From Eggerthella lenta DSM 2243 (GTDB lineage: Bacteria; Actinomycetota; Coriobacteriia; Coriobacteriales; Eggerthellaceae), in contig NC_013204.1 in NCBI RefSeq assembly GCF_000024265.1, positions 3,523,001 to 3,587,000 on the forward strand: 64,000 nt of DNA. Reading direction: 5' to 3'. Below the pieces are notes generated by a model. It searched no databases. It had not been told where the DNA came from and saw only the letters and a list, made by a program, of their open reading frames with translations. The number at the start of each line of letters is the position of its first letter. The first letter of the stretch is position 1. The position numbers and the translations under genes are program-made. Shown in pieces: positions 35,962 through 46,734 of this stretch.

Positions 35962-36028
35962 GGCTCGCCGCAGCGCAACGCGGCGGGCGGCAAGCGGGGC
36001 GGACGAAGCGAAAAGCACCCCTCTCTGT

Positions 36029-36092
36029 CGCGAAAGCCCTGATCAGCAATGCAAAGCCCCCGATGTTTCACGTGAAACATCGGGGGCTTCTT
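36029..36092. repeat. 64-bp direct repeat, left copy (contains parS and a perfect hairpin)
   Basis: It matches 37172-37235 at all but three positions. The central 36 bp (36054-36089) is a perfect palindrome made of parS extended by CCCCCG/CGGGGG-type arms. It also serves as a terminator-like structure after the permease gene. Confidence 0.85.
36064..36079. other. parS site (exact)
   Basis: TGTTTCACGTGAAACA, the consensus ParB-binding site, between converging genes. It is the centre of a 36-bp perfect palindrome. Confidence 0.95.
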
Positions 36093-36094
36093 CG

Positions 36095-36472
36095 TTATTC
36101 CAGATCAAGACCGTTGTCCTCGCAATACAGAGCGCATGATGCAAGCAACTCGTCAAAATCATGTTCGATGACGGCCCATATTATCTCGCGATCGACATCC
36201 CCGTAAGCATGTGCGAGACGATTCCTCACACCCAGCACTGCATGCTTTTCGAACCCATAGCGCTGCGATACCTCGTCGGAAAGCCGCCCGACTTCCTCAG
36301 TGACACGCAGCACGCGATTCATGATGCCTTCTGCGATCAGATCATCTTCGTCGTTGTCAGGATCGCAAAATCGAGAACGAGTGAACTCGAGCGCGCGCAG
36401 CTGACGCTTGGTCTGCAAAATTATGTCGTGGATCTCCTGAAGACGAGATAAGTCATCGCGCTTCGCGTTCAT
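36095..36472 (-). CDS. hepT: HepT-like HEPN toxin
   Basis: 125 residues, all helical. It carries the HEPN RNase motif R83-N-R-L-A-H88-A-Y90 (R-X4-H-X-Y), the signature of HepT toxins in MntA/HepT modules. HepT cleaves or arrests translation RNAs until its MNT partner adenylylates the Tyr of this motif. The start overlaps the 3' end of the MNT gene by 20 bp. The stop lies only 3 bp from a parS-containing repeat. Confidence 0.85.
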   Translation of the reverse strand: MNAKRDDLSRLQEIHDIILQTKRQLRALEFTRSRFCDPDNDEDDLIAEGIMNRVLRVTEEVGRLSDEVSQRYGFEKHAVLGVRNRLAHAYGDVDREIIWAVIEHDFDELLASCALYCEDNGLDLE

Positions 36473-37049
36473 AAACCAGCTCCTTATCCCTCTCTATGGC
36501 CGCAGCCAAGCCCTCCTTTTTAATACGATCAGCGGAAACCACGTCGACCTCGCGCCCGGTAGCCTGCTCGATGCGCTTCCCGAACTGCGACACATCATGC
36601 AAGTTGAAGGACATGCCATGGTCGTATTCGATGCGGACGTCGACATCGCTATCCGAACCGAACGTACCCCTCGCGAAAGAGCCGAACAGGTACGCGCGCT
36701 CGATTGCGGGGAACTCCGAGGCGGCTTGAGCAACGGCTTCGCGCACGAAAGCAGCCTCCTCGGATCGATCGCCTCTTTTTTCCAACAGCATGCCTTTGAT
36801 CTCCGAAAGCTGCTCTTTGATTTCGACAAGCTGATCCAAACGAAGCTCTCCCCGCTCCGCATCCATCCCCCTGCGAAGAAAATGAAGGAAAGCATCTGTC
36901 TTGCTCATCCGATTTTCGCTCGCATACCGATCCACAGATTCGACCACCTGAACGGGAAGCCGCAGCGACAAGGGCACGCGCTTCGGCGCACTCGAATTGG
37001 AATCGGTTTCGAAATAGTCCATGCTCGCCTCCGTTCGTACGCTGATCAT
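36453..37049 (-). CDS. mntA: MntA-like nucleotidyltransferase antitoxin with N-terminal ribbon-helix-helix domain
   Basis: 198 residues from 37049, or 189 from the ATG at 37022, which has a GGAGG site. Residues about 24-62 look like a ribbon-helix-helix DNA-binding domain (RVPLSLRLPVQVVESVDRY, then MSKTDAFLHFLRRGM). The C-terminal half is a minimal nucleotidyltransferase: G123-S124, then D135-V-D137. MntA antitoxins AMPylate HepT. Most MntA proteins are the NTase alone, so the fused DNA-binding domain would let the antitoxin repress its own promoter, which holds a perfect palindrome. Confidence 0.82.
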   Translation of the reverse strand: MISVRTEASMDYFETDSNSSAPKRVPLSLRLPVQVVESVDRYASENRMSKTDAFLHFLRRGMDAERGELRLDQLVEIKEQLSEIKGMLLEKRGDRSEEAAFVREAVAQAASEFPAIERAYLFGSFARGTFGSDSDVDVRIEYDHGMSFNLHDVSQFGKRIEQATGREVDVVSADRIKKEGLAAAIERDKELVYEREAR

Positions 37050-37055
37050 GAGGTC

Positions 37056-37089
37056 ACTATAACAATTTTGTATTGCAATTGCAATACAA
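37056..37089 (-). promoter_or_regulatory. mntA-hepT promoter with a perfect 22-bp palindromic operator
   Basis: The palindrome at 37068-37089 has half-site TTGTATTGCAA. On the minus strand the -35 TTGCAA lies inside it, then a 17-bp spacer, -10 TATAGT, six bases, and the ATG at 37049. This suggests autorepression by the ribbon-helix-helix part of the antitoxin and a leaderless message. Confidence 0.75.
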
Positions 37090-37171
37090 CCAGTTTCGGC
37101 AAGCGACTTGAAGGGAAAGGCGCGAAGGGCCTACAGCGAGGAACCTTGTTCGCACAAGCGAGGGTTTTCAC

Positions 37172-37235
37172 CGCGAAAGCCCTGCTCAGCAATGCGAAGC
37201 TCCCGATGTTTCACGTGAAACATCGGGGGCTTCTT
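37172..37235. repeat. 64-bp direct repeat, right copy (contains parS hairpin)
   Basis: It differs from 36029-36092 at three positions; one makes a wobble pair in the hairpin (37197-37232). With the left copy it brackets the mntA-hepT module exactly, within 3 bp on one side and about 120 bp on the promoter side. Confidence 0.85.
37207..37222. other. parS site (exact)
   Basis: TGTTTCACGTGAAACA between the mntA promoter and the 3' end of the amidase gene; second copy of the duplicated hairpin. Confidence 0.95.
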
Positions 37236-37283
37236 GCTTTGCGGCGACGTCTTCAGACGCAAGATCCTGTGTCGGACTTCGTT

Positions 37284-38126
37284 TTATGGGAGCAGCACCA
37301 GATCGTAAAGGTCGGGGCGACGGTCGCGCAGGTAGGGGCTGCGCTGGCGATAATCGACCACTTCGTTCAGGTCGAGCTCCACATGCAGCACCCCTTCGGC
37401 CTCTTCGGCCAGCTCGGCCACCACGTGGCCGCGCGGGTTGCACACCTTCGTGTGGCCCGGCATGACCAGCTGATCCTCGACGCCGTAACGGTTCACGGCC
37501 GCCACGAACGCAGTGTTCTCTAGCGCGCGGGCGGGCGCGTTCACGTCCCACACGTCCATATCCTCCTGGCACCACGCCGAGGGGCACAGGATAAGATCAG
37601 CCCCCTGCAGCGCCAGCATGCGCGCGACCTCGGGGAAGCCCATGTCGTAGCAGATCATCACGCCGATGCGCCCGAAGTCGGTGTCGAACACCGGGCAGTC
37701 GCAGCCGGAGCGGAAGTAGAAGCGCTCGAGCGCCCACAGATGCTGCTTGTCGTACGTGCCCAGAAGCTCCCCCTGGCGATCGATGACGACCGAGCTGTTG
37801 AACGGGACCCCAGCCATATCGTACGCGAGCGCGAGGCCCGCCACCACGTAGCAGTTGCCTGCGCGGGCAGCGTCTTGCAGCGCACGCACCGTGGGGCCGT
37901 CTACCGGCTCGGCCAGTTCGGGCACGTGAGGGCCGACAATGTTCAGCTCGTAGCCTGTAGAGAACAGCTCGGGCAACACCACGAGGTCGGCGCCTTCGGC
38001 AGCCGCCTCGGCGATCATCCGGCACGCCTTTTGGGTATTCGCTGCCGGATCGCACAGCACGCTCTCGAACTGAACCAGTGCCAAATGCACCGTGCGGCCG
38101 CCAGCCGCTTGTTTCGTTTCGGTCAT
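37284..38126 (-). CDS. Nitrilase-superfamily carbon-nitrogen hydrolase
   Basis: 280 residues from the ATG at 38126 with AAGGAG upstream. The catalytic triad is visible: E53 (LPELFSTGYE), K127 (YDKQHLW) and C159 (ICYDMGFPE). Length and motif context resemble N-carbamoylputrescine amidase or omega-amidase/deaminated glutathione amidase types. The substrate is unknown. The hyuA/DUF917/DUF1177/peptidase cluster starts 530 bp away, and the products of ring-opening hydantoinases are N-carbamoyl compounds, so a shared pathway is possible but unproven. Confidence 0.85.
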   Translation of the reverse strand: MTETKQAAGGRTVHLALVQFESVLCDPAANTQKACRMIAEAAAEGADLVVLPELFSTGYELNIVGPHVPELAEPVDGPTVRALQDAARAGNCYVVAGLALAYDMAGVPFNSSVVIDRQGELLGTYDKQHLWALERFYFRSGCDCPVFDTDFGRIGVMICYDMGFPEVARMLALQGADLILCPSAWCQEDMDVWDVNAPARALENTAFVAAVNRYGVEDQLVMPGHTKVCNPRGHVVAELAEEAEGVLHVELDLNEVVDYRQRSPYLRDRRPDLYDLVLLP

Positions 38127-38412
38127 GGGTTTCTCCTTCAACGCCTCAAACCGTTTCGCTGCATTATCTCATGATCAAAGCGCCTTGCACGCCCTCAGTT
38201 GAACCAGCGCTAGAAACGCGTCGGAATACCGGGCAAGGTACGTAGAAATAGCATTGGAACCGCGTGGAATCTGTGCGAGATTCGAGCGACTTTCCATAGT
38301 GATGCGCGCCATCGAGACGTAAGACGAGCTGCCTATACTATATAGCGCGGATGCAGCGAAGGCGGCGCGGTGCCTCTCCCCCTCATAATTTTGATGGATG
38401 GAGGTGAAGACC

Positions 38413-38538
38413 GTGACCGCTTGGGATTTTATGGTGCTGGCTAGTGCGCTTTTGGAGTTTGTTTCTCGCGTCATCGAGCTTATTTTGGTGATAAAAGAGG
38501 CGCTCCTAACCCATCGGGGAAAGGAGCGCAAACACTAA
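38413..38538 (+). CDS. Holin-like type I toxin peptide (41 aa)
   Basis: The start is the GTG at 38413, five to six bases after a near-perfect ribosome site (GGAGGTGA). The peptide has an N-terminal TAWDFMVLASALLEFVSRVI and LILVIKEALL, one hydrophobic helix in all, and a basic tail (THRGKERKH). It resembles small holin-like or Fst/TxpA-type toxins in length, start (T/S-x-F/W-D/E-x-M) and layout. A TATACT box at 38334-38339 gives a leader of about 70 nt. A convergent promoter after the gene makes an antisense RNA, as in type I systems. Family membership is inferred from layout, not proven. Confidence 0.65.
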   Translation: MTAWDFMVLASALLEFVSRVIELILVIKEALLTHRGKERKH

Positions 38539-38595
38539 ACCCAAACCGCCTGAGCGATCCGATAGCCGTGGGGAGTCTAGCCCCTCCCTGCGGCT
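38491..38595 (-). ncRNA. Predicted antisense antitoxin RNA
   Basis: On the minus strand, -35 TTGGCT (38625-38630), a 17-bp spacer and -10 TATAAT (38602-38607) predict a start near 38595. The transcript covers the 3' part of the toxin message and ends at a classic terminator: stem GCGCTCCT/AGGAGCGC (38500-38529) followed by CTCTTTTAT. The length is about 100 nt. A stem-loop at 38564-38595 would be a natural contact point for the two RNAs. Confidence 0.6.
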
Positions 38596-38656
38596 TACCT
38601 CATTATACAAGCAACGCGTACGCGAGCCAAGGCAACGACGAACCGACAAAAATCAG

Positions 38657-40237
38657 TTAAAGCATCAGATCGCCGACGGCTTTGACGCGAATGCAGAGCG
38701 CATCGCCCAGATAGGCCATCGGGATGTCCTCGACGTCGACCACTTCCACGGTGCTCGGATCGGCGCCGGCTTCGATGGCCTCGTCGCACGCACGCTGCTT
38801 CGACTCGGCAAGCGCCTGCTCGCGCGGCGTCTCGGTCAGCGAGAACACCTTGGCGATCTGGCCGGACACCTGCGCGATGGCCGAACCCACCGCGTTCGCC
38901 ACGCCGAAGTTCTCAGGGCGCAGCACGTTGTCCGAGCCTTCCAGCTGGTCGGGCGCCAGGATGGAGCCGCCGCCCACGAGAATCACCGTCACGTCGCCGG
39001 CCGAAGTCTTCATCGCGTCCACCGCGTCCTCGATGATGCGCGTGATCTCGGCATAGGCCGCGTCCACGAGCGCCGGCTCGAGGTCGGCCACCAGCGTCGG
39101 ATCGCCCACGCCCTCGGCCAGGCCCTTCGCCACCACGATATCGGTCGCAGTCAGCGTGTCGCCGCCGAAGCACCGCGCCTTCTTCGTGACCAGGTAGCCC
39201 ACGCTGTCGGGGCCCACCGTCACGCTGCCGTCCTCCAGCTGGCGCACGAGCGAGCCGCCGCCGAGGCCCACCGACACCAGGTCGGGCATGCGGAAGTTCG
39301 TGCGCACGTCGCCGATTTCCACGGCCACCATGCTCTCGCGCGGGAAGCCGTGCGCCAGCACGCCCACGTCGGTGGTGGTGCCGCCGATGTCGACGACCAC
39401 GGCGTCCTTCTCCTGCGTCAAGAACGACGCGCCGCGGATGGAGTTCGTAGGCCCGCACGCGATGGTGAAGATGGGGTAACGCTTCGCGTAGTCCACGCTC
39501 ATGAGCGTGCCGTCGTTCTGGCCCAGGTACACAGCCACATCGGCGAGGCCCTCAGACGCGAGCGCCGCCTCGAAGCTGTCGGCCGTCGTGCGCGCCACGT
39601 CGTACAGCGCCGCGTTCAGGATGGACGCGTTCTCGCGCTCGAGGAAGCCGAGCGACCCGATCTCCGACGACAGCGTGATGGGGAAGCCCTCGCCCAGCTC
39701 CTCGCGCAGAACGGCGGCGGCGCGCTTCTCGTGCGCGTCGGACACCGGCGAGAACACGCTGGTCACGGCCACGGACTCGAAGCCCTCTTCGCGCACGACG
39801 CGCGCGACCTCGCGGATCTCGTCTTCCGACAGCGCGCTGATCTCGCGACCGTCGAACTCGTTGCCGCCGTGCACGAGGAAGTCGCGCACGCGCATGGCGT
39901 TCTTCAGCTCGTCGGGCCAGTCAGCCATGCAGCTGATGGCCGTCGTGGCCGGAGCGCCCACGCGCAGCGCGGCCACCTTGTTCAGGCGCTTGCGCTCGAC
40001 GATGGCGTTCGTGCAATGCGTGGTGCCCAGCATGGCGAACCCGATGTTGCGCGCCTCGTCGGCACCGATCTGGGTGATCACCTCGTGCATGGCGGCCACG
40101 ATGCCGCTCATGACGTCCTCGGTGGTGGGGCTTTTCGTCGCGGCCACCAGCTTGAGGTCGCCGTCGATGACCACCGCGTCGGTGTTCGTGCCGCCCACGT
40201 CGATACCCAGACGCCAGATGCGCTTCTGATCTGCCAT
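38657..40237 (-). CDS. Hydantoinase/oxoprolinase-family protein (HyuA-like)
   Basis: 526 residues with the actin-like ATPase signatures of the family: GIDVGGTNTDAVVID at the start, MLGTTHCTNAI, and VVVDIGGTTTDVGVLAHGFP in the middle, with GLGGGS later. Family members open hydantoin or 5-oxoproline-type rings with ATP. The size is that of the short HyuA type that works with a DUF917 partner instead of HyuB. It follows the DUF917 gene with a 1-bp stop/start overlap. Confidence 0.87.
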   Translation of the reverse strand: MADQKRIWRLGIDVGGTNTDAVVIDGDLKLVAATKSPTTEDVMSGIVAAMHEVITQIGADEARNIGFAMLGTTHCTNAIVERKRLNKVAALRVGAPATTAISCMADWPDELKNAMRVRDFLVHGGNEFDGREISALSEDEIREVARVVREEGFESVAVTSVFSPVSDAHEKRAAAVLREELGEGFPITLSSEIGSLGFLERENASILNAALYDVARTTADSFEAALASEGLADVAVYLGQNDGTLMSVDYAKRYPIFTIACGPTNSIRGASFLTQEKDAVVVDIGGTTTDVGVLAHGFPRESMVAVEIGDVRTNFRMPDLVSVGLGGGSLVRQLEDGSVTVGPDSVGYLVTKKARCFGGDTLTATDIVVAKGLAEGVGDPTLVADLEPALVDAAYAEITRIIEDAVDAMKTSAGDVTVILVGGGSILAPDQLEGSDNVLRPENFGVANAVGSAIAQVSGQIAKVFSLTETPREQALAESKQRACDEAIEAGADPSTVEVVDVEDIPMAYLGDALCIRVKAVGDLML

Positions 40238-41346
40238 TACGCCTGCACCTCCTCGTTGTTCATCGCGGCGACGCGCTGCTCAACCGGCACGTAGTCGATG
40301 TCGTAGCCGAACGCGCGCGGCCCTACCACGGCCAGGCCCTCGGGCGTGCGCCACTGCGGCGCGCAGGGCATGCCCACCACCACAATGCGAGCGCCGTACT
40401 TCAGGCCCTCGGTAGTCACGGGCGAGCCGGACTCCATGTCCAGCGACATGATGAGGTCGGGCGACGTGGTCACCGGCTGGCCGTCGCGCAGCGCGATGAG
40501 GTTCTCGTTCTGGAACTCGATGATAAGCTGGCTGCCCTTGTCCTGGTCGAGCCCGTCCACCACGGCGCGACCGCGCACGAACATGCCGTCGGTCTTGCGC
40601 TCGACGTCCACCACTTTGCCGCGGAACAGGCGAAACCCGTTCGTCACGTTCAGCACGGCCTCGATGGGGTCGGCATGCTGCTCGCGCGCCTCGCGCAGCG
40701 TGCGGCCGATCTCCTCGCACAGCGTAGGCGTGTCGGGGATGCAGTAGTCCTTGAGCTGGCGCCCCGTGCACGGATACGACGCCAGGATGGTGTAACCGCC
40801 CATCACCGACGTGGCCTGGCGCGAGATGCGCTCGAGCCACTTGTCGTCGATCGCGCGCACCGTGACCGTGTTGCCCTTCTCATCGGCCATGACGGCGGGC
40901 TGTCCCTTCACGCCGTTGATGCCCAGCGTGGTCATCTGCAGCTCGGGGAACGCGCGGCCCATGAGATCGCAGTCCACCACGGGGATGCGGCGCGTGGCCG
41001 CCAGGATGAACGGGATGGTGGAGTTCACGCCGCCGGCTTCCACCGCGTAGATGGCGTACGGCTCCTGGCCCAGCTCCTTCACCAGCTCGTCGTACGTGGC
41101 CATGGGCTCCAGGCCGCTGCAGATCTTCTCCACCATGATGGTGGGGGCGCCCATCATCTGGGACACGCACACCACGGCGTCGTCAGGAACTTCGTCGGGC
41201 GAGATGAGCTCCACCTCGCCGTACTTCTTGATGGCCTCGATGGCCATGAGCTTGCCGACGTACGGGTCGCCGCCCCCGCCGGCGCCGAGAACCGTCGCGC
41301 CAAGCGCCATGTCCTCGATCTCTTTGATGCCGATTTTCCTTCTCAT
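40237..41346 (-). CDS. DUF917-family protein (S-methyl thiohydantoin desulfurase-type domain)
   Basis: 369 residues from the ATG at 41346 (MRRKIGIKEIEDMALG). It has the family signatures GATVLGAGGGGDPYVGKL, SQMMGAPTIMVEKI and VEAGGVNSTIPF. DUF917 proteins are the standard partner of short HyuA-like ATPases, and some relatives are annotated as acting on thiohydantoins. It is the first gene of the minus-strand pair and diverges from the DUF1177 gene across a 108-bp promoter region. Confidence 0.85.
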   Translation of the reverse strand: MRRKIGIKEIEDMALGATVLGAGGGGDPYVGKLMAIEAIKKYGEVELISPDEVPDDAVVCVSQMMGAPTIMVEKICSGLEPMATYDELVKELGQEPYAIYAVEAGGVNSTIPFILAATRRIPVVDCDLMGRAFPELQMTTLGINGVKGQPAVMADEKGNTVTVRAIDDKWLERISRQATSVMGGYTILASYPCTGRQLKDYCIPDTPTLCEEIGRTLREAREQHADPIEAVLNVTNGFRLFRGKVVDVERKTDGMFVRGRAVVDGLDQDKGSQLIIEFQNENLIALRDGQPVTTSPDLIMSLDMESGSPVTTEGLKYGARIVVVGMPCAPQWRTPEGLAVVGPRAFGYDIDYVPVEQRVAAMNNEEVQA

Positions 41347-41454
41347 GATGGAATGGAACCTTTCGTCGAAGATGCTATGAACCGCATTGAACCGTATTAT
41401 CATGGAATCGAACGAGGAAAGCGACCGCGATACAAACAAAAGGAGATACCTCCC

Positions 41455-42417
41455 ATGATTTTCAAACAGTTGATCGAACTCTACGACCTGCTGGACTCGC
41501 CCTCCGCAAGCGGCGCGGGCGTGGTGGAGTACCTGCGCGGCATCGACCCCGCGTGCGATGCCGAAACGTACGTGCTGGAGGGGCCGAAGGGCTCCACCGA
41601 CATGGTGCGCGTGCGCATCCCCGGTTCGCGCGGGCGCGCCGCCGGCGGCGAGGCGCCCACCATCGGCTTGCTGGGACGCTTGGGCGGCTTGGGCGCGCGG
41701 CCCGAGCGCATCGGCTTCGTGTCAGATGGCGACGGCGCGCTGACCGCGCTGGCCTGCGCGGCGAAACTGCTGTCGATGCACGCACGCGGCGACGTGCTGC
41801 CGGGCGACGTGTTCGTCTCCACGCACGTGTGCCCGCACGCGCCTACGTTCCCGCACGAGCCGGTGGCGTTCATGGGATCGCCCGTGGCCACGGCCGACGT
41901 GAACCGCGAGGAGGTGGGCGGCACGCAGCTGGACGCCGTGCTGGTGGTGGACACGACGAAGGGCAACCGCATCATGAACAAACGCGGCTTCATGATCTCT
42001 CCCACGGTGAAGCAGGGCTGCATCATGCGCGTCAGCGAAGACCTCGTGTCGCTGGTGGAAATCGCCACCGGGCGTCGCGCGCGCACATATCCGCTGTCCA
42101 TGGCCGACATCACGCCGTACGGCAACGGGCTGTACCACCTGAACTCCATCCTGCAGCCGTGCACCGCCACCGACGCGCCTGTCGTGGGCGTGGCCATCAC
42201 CACCGAGACGGCCGTACCCGGCTGCGCGACCGGAGCCACCCACCTGACCGACCTGGACGAGGCGGGGTCGTTCATGATCGAGGCGGCGAAGGCGTTCGGC
42301 GAAGGCAAGTGCGCGTTCTACGACGAAGACGAGTACGCCCGTTTCGTCGAACGCTACGGAAGCATGACCCACCTGCAAGGCATGGGCGCCTTGCCCGCCG
42401 AGGATCCGGAGGCGTAA
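41455..42417 (+). CDS. DUF1177-family protein
   Basis: 320 residues from the ATG at 41455 behind AAAAGGAGA. It is recognised by IFKQLIELYDLLDSPSASG, STHVCPHAPTFPHEPVAFMGSP, AVLVVDTTKGNRIMNKRGFMISP and VAITTETAVPGCATGATHL. The repeated His/Asp/Glu positions suggest a metal-dependent hydrolase related to peptidases, but the activity is not established. It is divergent from DUF917/hyuA and followed by an aminopeptidase gene, a combination suggesting breakdown of a modified or cyclic peptide-like substrate. Confidence 0.8.
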   Translation: MIFKQLIELYDLLDSPSASGAGVVEYLRGIDPACDAETYVLEGPKGSTDMVRVRIPGSRGRAAGGEAPTIGLLGRLGGLGARPERIGFVSDGDGALTALACAAKLLSMHARGDVLPGDVFVSTHVCPHAPTFPHEPVAFMGSPVATADVNREEVGGTQLDAVLVVDTTKGNRIMNKRGFMISPTVKQGCIMRVSEDLVSLVEIATGRRARTYPLSMADITPYGNGLYHLNSILQPCTATDAPVVGVAITTETAVPGCATGATHLTDLDEAGSFMIEAAKAFGEGKCAFYDEDEYARFVERYGSMTHLQGMGALPAEDPEA

Positions 42418-42483
42418 GCGCTGTTCGCCATCCCGAACACAGTACGCGGGTCGTCATCCCGAGCGAAGCGCCGAAGGCACGAA

Positions 42484-42499
42484 TGTTTCACGTGAAACA
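42484..42499. other. parS site (exact)
   Basis: TGTTTCACGTGAAACA in the 106-bp gap between the DUF1177 and aminopeptidase genes. Confidence 0.95.
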
Positions 42500-42523
42500 T
42501 TTCATGACTTGAAAGGTTATCCT

Positions 42524-43477
42524 ATGGATCTACAGCAACGTGCACGCACCATTATCGAAACGAATCTTGCGCTTCAGCCAGGCGAGACGCTGCTGGTCGT
42601 CACCGATGACCCCACCCGCGAGGTGGGCGAGCTGTTCTACGAAGCGGCACGCGCCATGGATCATCGGGCTCTCATCATGCAGATGCCCGAAGGCTCGGTA
42701 GCCGGCGAGGAACCGCCCGCGCCGGTAGCGGCGGCTATGAAGGCGGCCGACGTCGCACTGTGCCCCACGGCGAAGTCCATCACGCACACGAACGCGCGCA
42801 TCAAGGCAGCAGCGGCGGGCACGCGCGTGGTCACCATGCCCGGCATTACCATGGACATGCTGCGCGACGGCGCCGCCTGCGCCGACTACGACCAGGTGGA
42901 GCGACGCACCCGCCAACTCACCGAGCGCCTGACGCACGCGAAGCATGCGCGCATCGAGAAGGATGGCCATGTGCTGGAACTTGCGCTGACAGGGCGCGAC
43001 GGCGTGGCCAGCCCCGGCGTGTACCGCGAGCCGGGTGCCAGCGGCAACTTCCCCTCGGGCGAGGCGTACATCGCACCGCTCGAAGACGGGGCGAACGGGA
43101 CGGCCGTCATCGACGGCTCGATGGTGGGCATCGGCACGCTGACCGAGCCGATGACGGTCACCATCGAGAACGGACGCCTCACGCGCATCGAGGGCGCCGA
43201 CGCGCAGGGCCCCTACGCCGAACGCCTGAGCGTGCTGTTCGAACAGCCCGAAAACGGCACCATCGCCGAGCTGGGCATCGGCACGAACGAGGCCGCGAAG
43301 CTGTGCGGCATCATCCTCGAAGACGAGAAGCTCTACGGCACCGTCCACATCGCCTTCGGCACGAACACCTCGTTCGGCGGCATCACCAAAGCGGACTGCC
43401 ACCTCGACGGCATCATCCTCAACCCCACCCTCTACCTCGACGACGAATGCGTCATCCGCAAGGGCGAGTTCCTGTAG
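42524..43477 (+). CDS. M29-like aminopeptidase
   Basis: 317 residues from the ATG at 42524 with GAAAGG upstream; an in-frame TTG at 42509 is less likely. The C-terminal half holds the metal-binding pattern of M29/leucyl aminopeptidases: GTIAELGIGTNEAAKLCG, LEDEKLYGTVHIAFGTN, FGGITKADCHLDGI. The N-terminal part (LLVVTDDPTREVGELFYEAA) matches the family's nucleotide-fold half. It is shorter than aminopeptidase T (about 400), as in the DUF1177-linked subgroup. It probably removes amino acids in the pathway of the neighbouring genes. Confidence 0.82.
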   Translation: MDLQQRARTIIETNLALQPGETLLVVTDDPTREVGELFYEAARAMDHRALIMQMPEGSVAGEEPPAPVAAAMKAADVALCPTAKSITHTNARIKAAAAGTRVVTMPGITMDMLRDGAACADYDQVERRTRQLTERLTHAKHARIEKDGHVLELALTGRDGVASPGVYREPGASGNFPSGEAYIAPLEDGANGTAVIDGSMVGIGTLTEPMTVTIENGRLTRIEGADAQGPYAERLSVLFEQPENGTIAELGIGTNEAAKLCGIILEDEKLYGTVHIAFGTNTSFGGITKADCHLDGIILNPTLYLDDECVIRKGEFL

Positions 43478-43508
43478 CGAACTAGCAACCCTCCGCAACC
43501 GCCTGGGT

Positions 43509-43524
43509 TGTTCCAAGTGAAACA
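43509..43524. other. Degenerate parS-like site (two mismatches)
   Basis: TGTTCCAAGTGAAACA, 14 of 16 matches to parS, 32 bp after the aminopeptidase stop. It may be a decayed site. Confidence 0.5.
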
Positions 43525-43576
43525 CTCCTGCGGACGGGGCGGTGAAACGGGGCGCGGAGCCGACGGATCGGCGCCG

Positions 43577-43620
43577 CAACACGTAAACGGCCCGGCAAAT
43601 GCCGGGCCGTTTACGTGTTG
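43577..43620. terminator. Bidirectional hairpin between the aminopeptidase and clpB genes
   Basis: A perfect 20-bp stem (starting CAACACGTAAACGG) with an AAAT loop, between converging genes. There is no long T-run, but stem strength and position favour termination on both strands. Confidence 0.75.
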
Positions 43621-43659
43621 CGACCTTGCGGGAAGCCGCGCTCGTTCTGTCCAGACGAC

Positions 43660-46323
<2,664 letters not shown>

Positions 46324-46341
46324 ACAACGTTCCTCCTTCGC

Positions 46342-46734
46342 TTAGGGCAGCTGCCGCAAAGCAGTCGGTAAGTCGGATACGCGCACGAGGGCGTTCACGC
46401 TTTCGCGCGTTTCAAGCTCGTGCACGCGATCGGCCAGACGGCGCACGCGCTTGTGCAGGTCGTCCAGCTCGGTGTCGCGCTCCTCCAGGCGGCCCTGGAG
46501 GTCGAGAATGCGGATGACGCCCGCCAGGTTGATGCCCTCGCTCGTCAGCTCGTTGATCAGCTCGAGCCGCTCGATGTCGGCCGGCGAGTACATGCGGGTG
46601 TTGCCGCTCGTGCGCTGGGGCGATACGAGCCCCTTCTGTTCATATGCTCGCAGCGTTTGCGGGTGAACGCCCGCCAGCTGCGCGGCCACGCTGATCATGT
46701 ACAGCGGGCGGTTGCGGTCGGTTCGGTCGCTCAT
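46342..46734 (-). CDS. hspR: HspR, MerR-type heat-shock repressor
   Basis: 130 residues from the ATG at 46734, overlapping the dnaJ stop by one base (TGATG). The MerR helix-turn-helix (YMISVAAQLAGVHPQTLRAYEQKGLVSPQRTSGNTRMYSPADIERL, residues about 13-57) is followed by a coiled coil. HspR with DnaK as co-repressor turns off the operon when chaperone is in excess. Its place between dnaJ and clpB is typical of actinobacteria. Confidence 0.93.
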   Translation of the reverse strand: MSDRTDRNRPLYMISVAAQLAGVHPQTLRAYEQKGLVSPQRTSGNTRMYSPADIERLELINELTSEGINLAGVIRILDLQGRLEERDTELDDLHKRVRRLADRVHELETRESVNALVRVSDLPTALRQLP

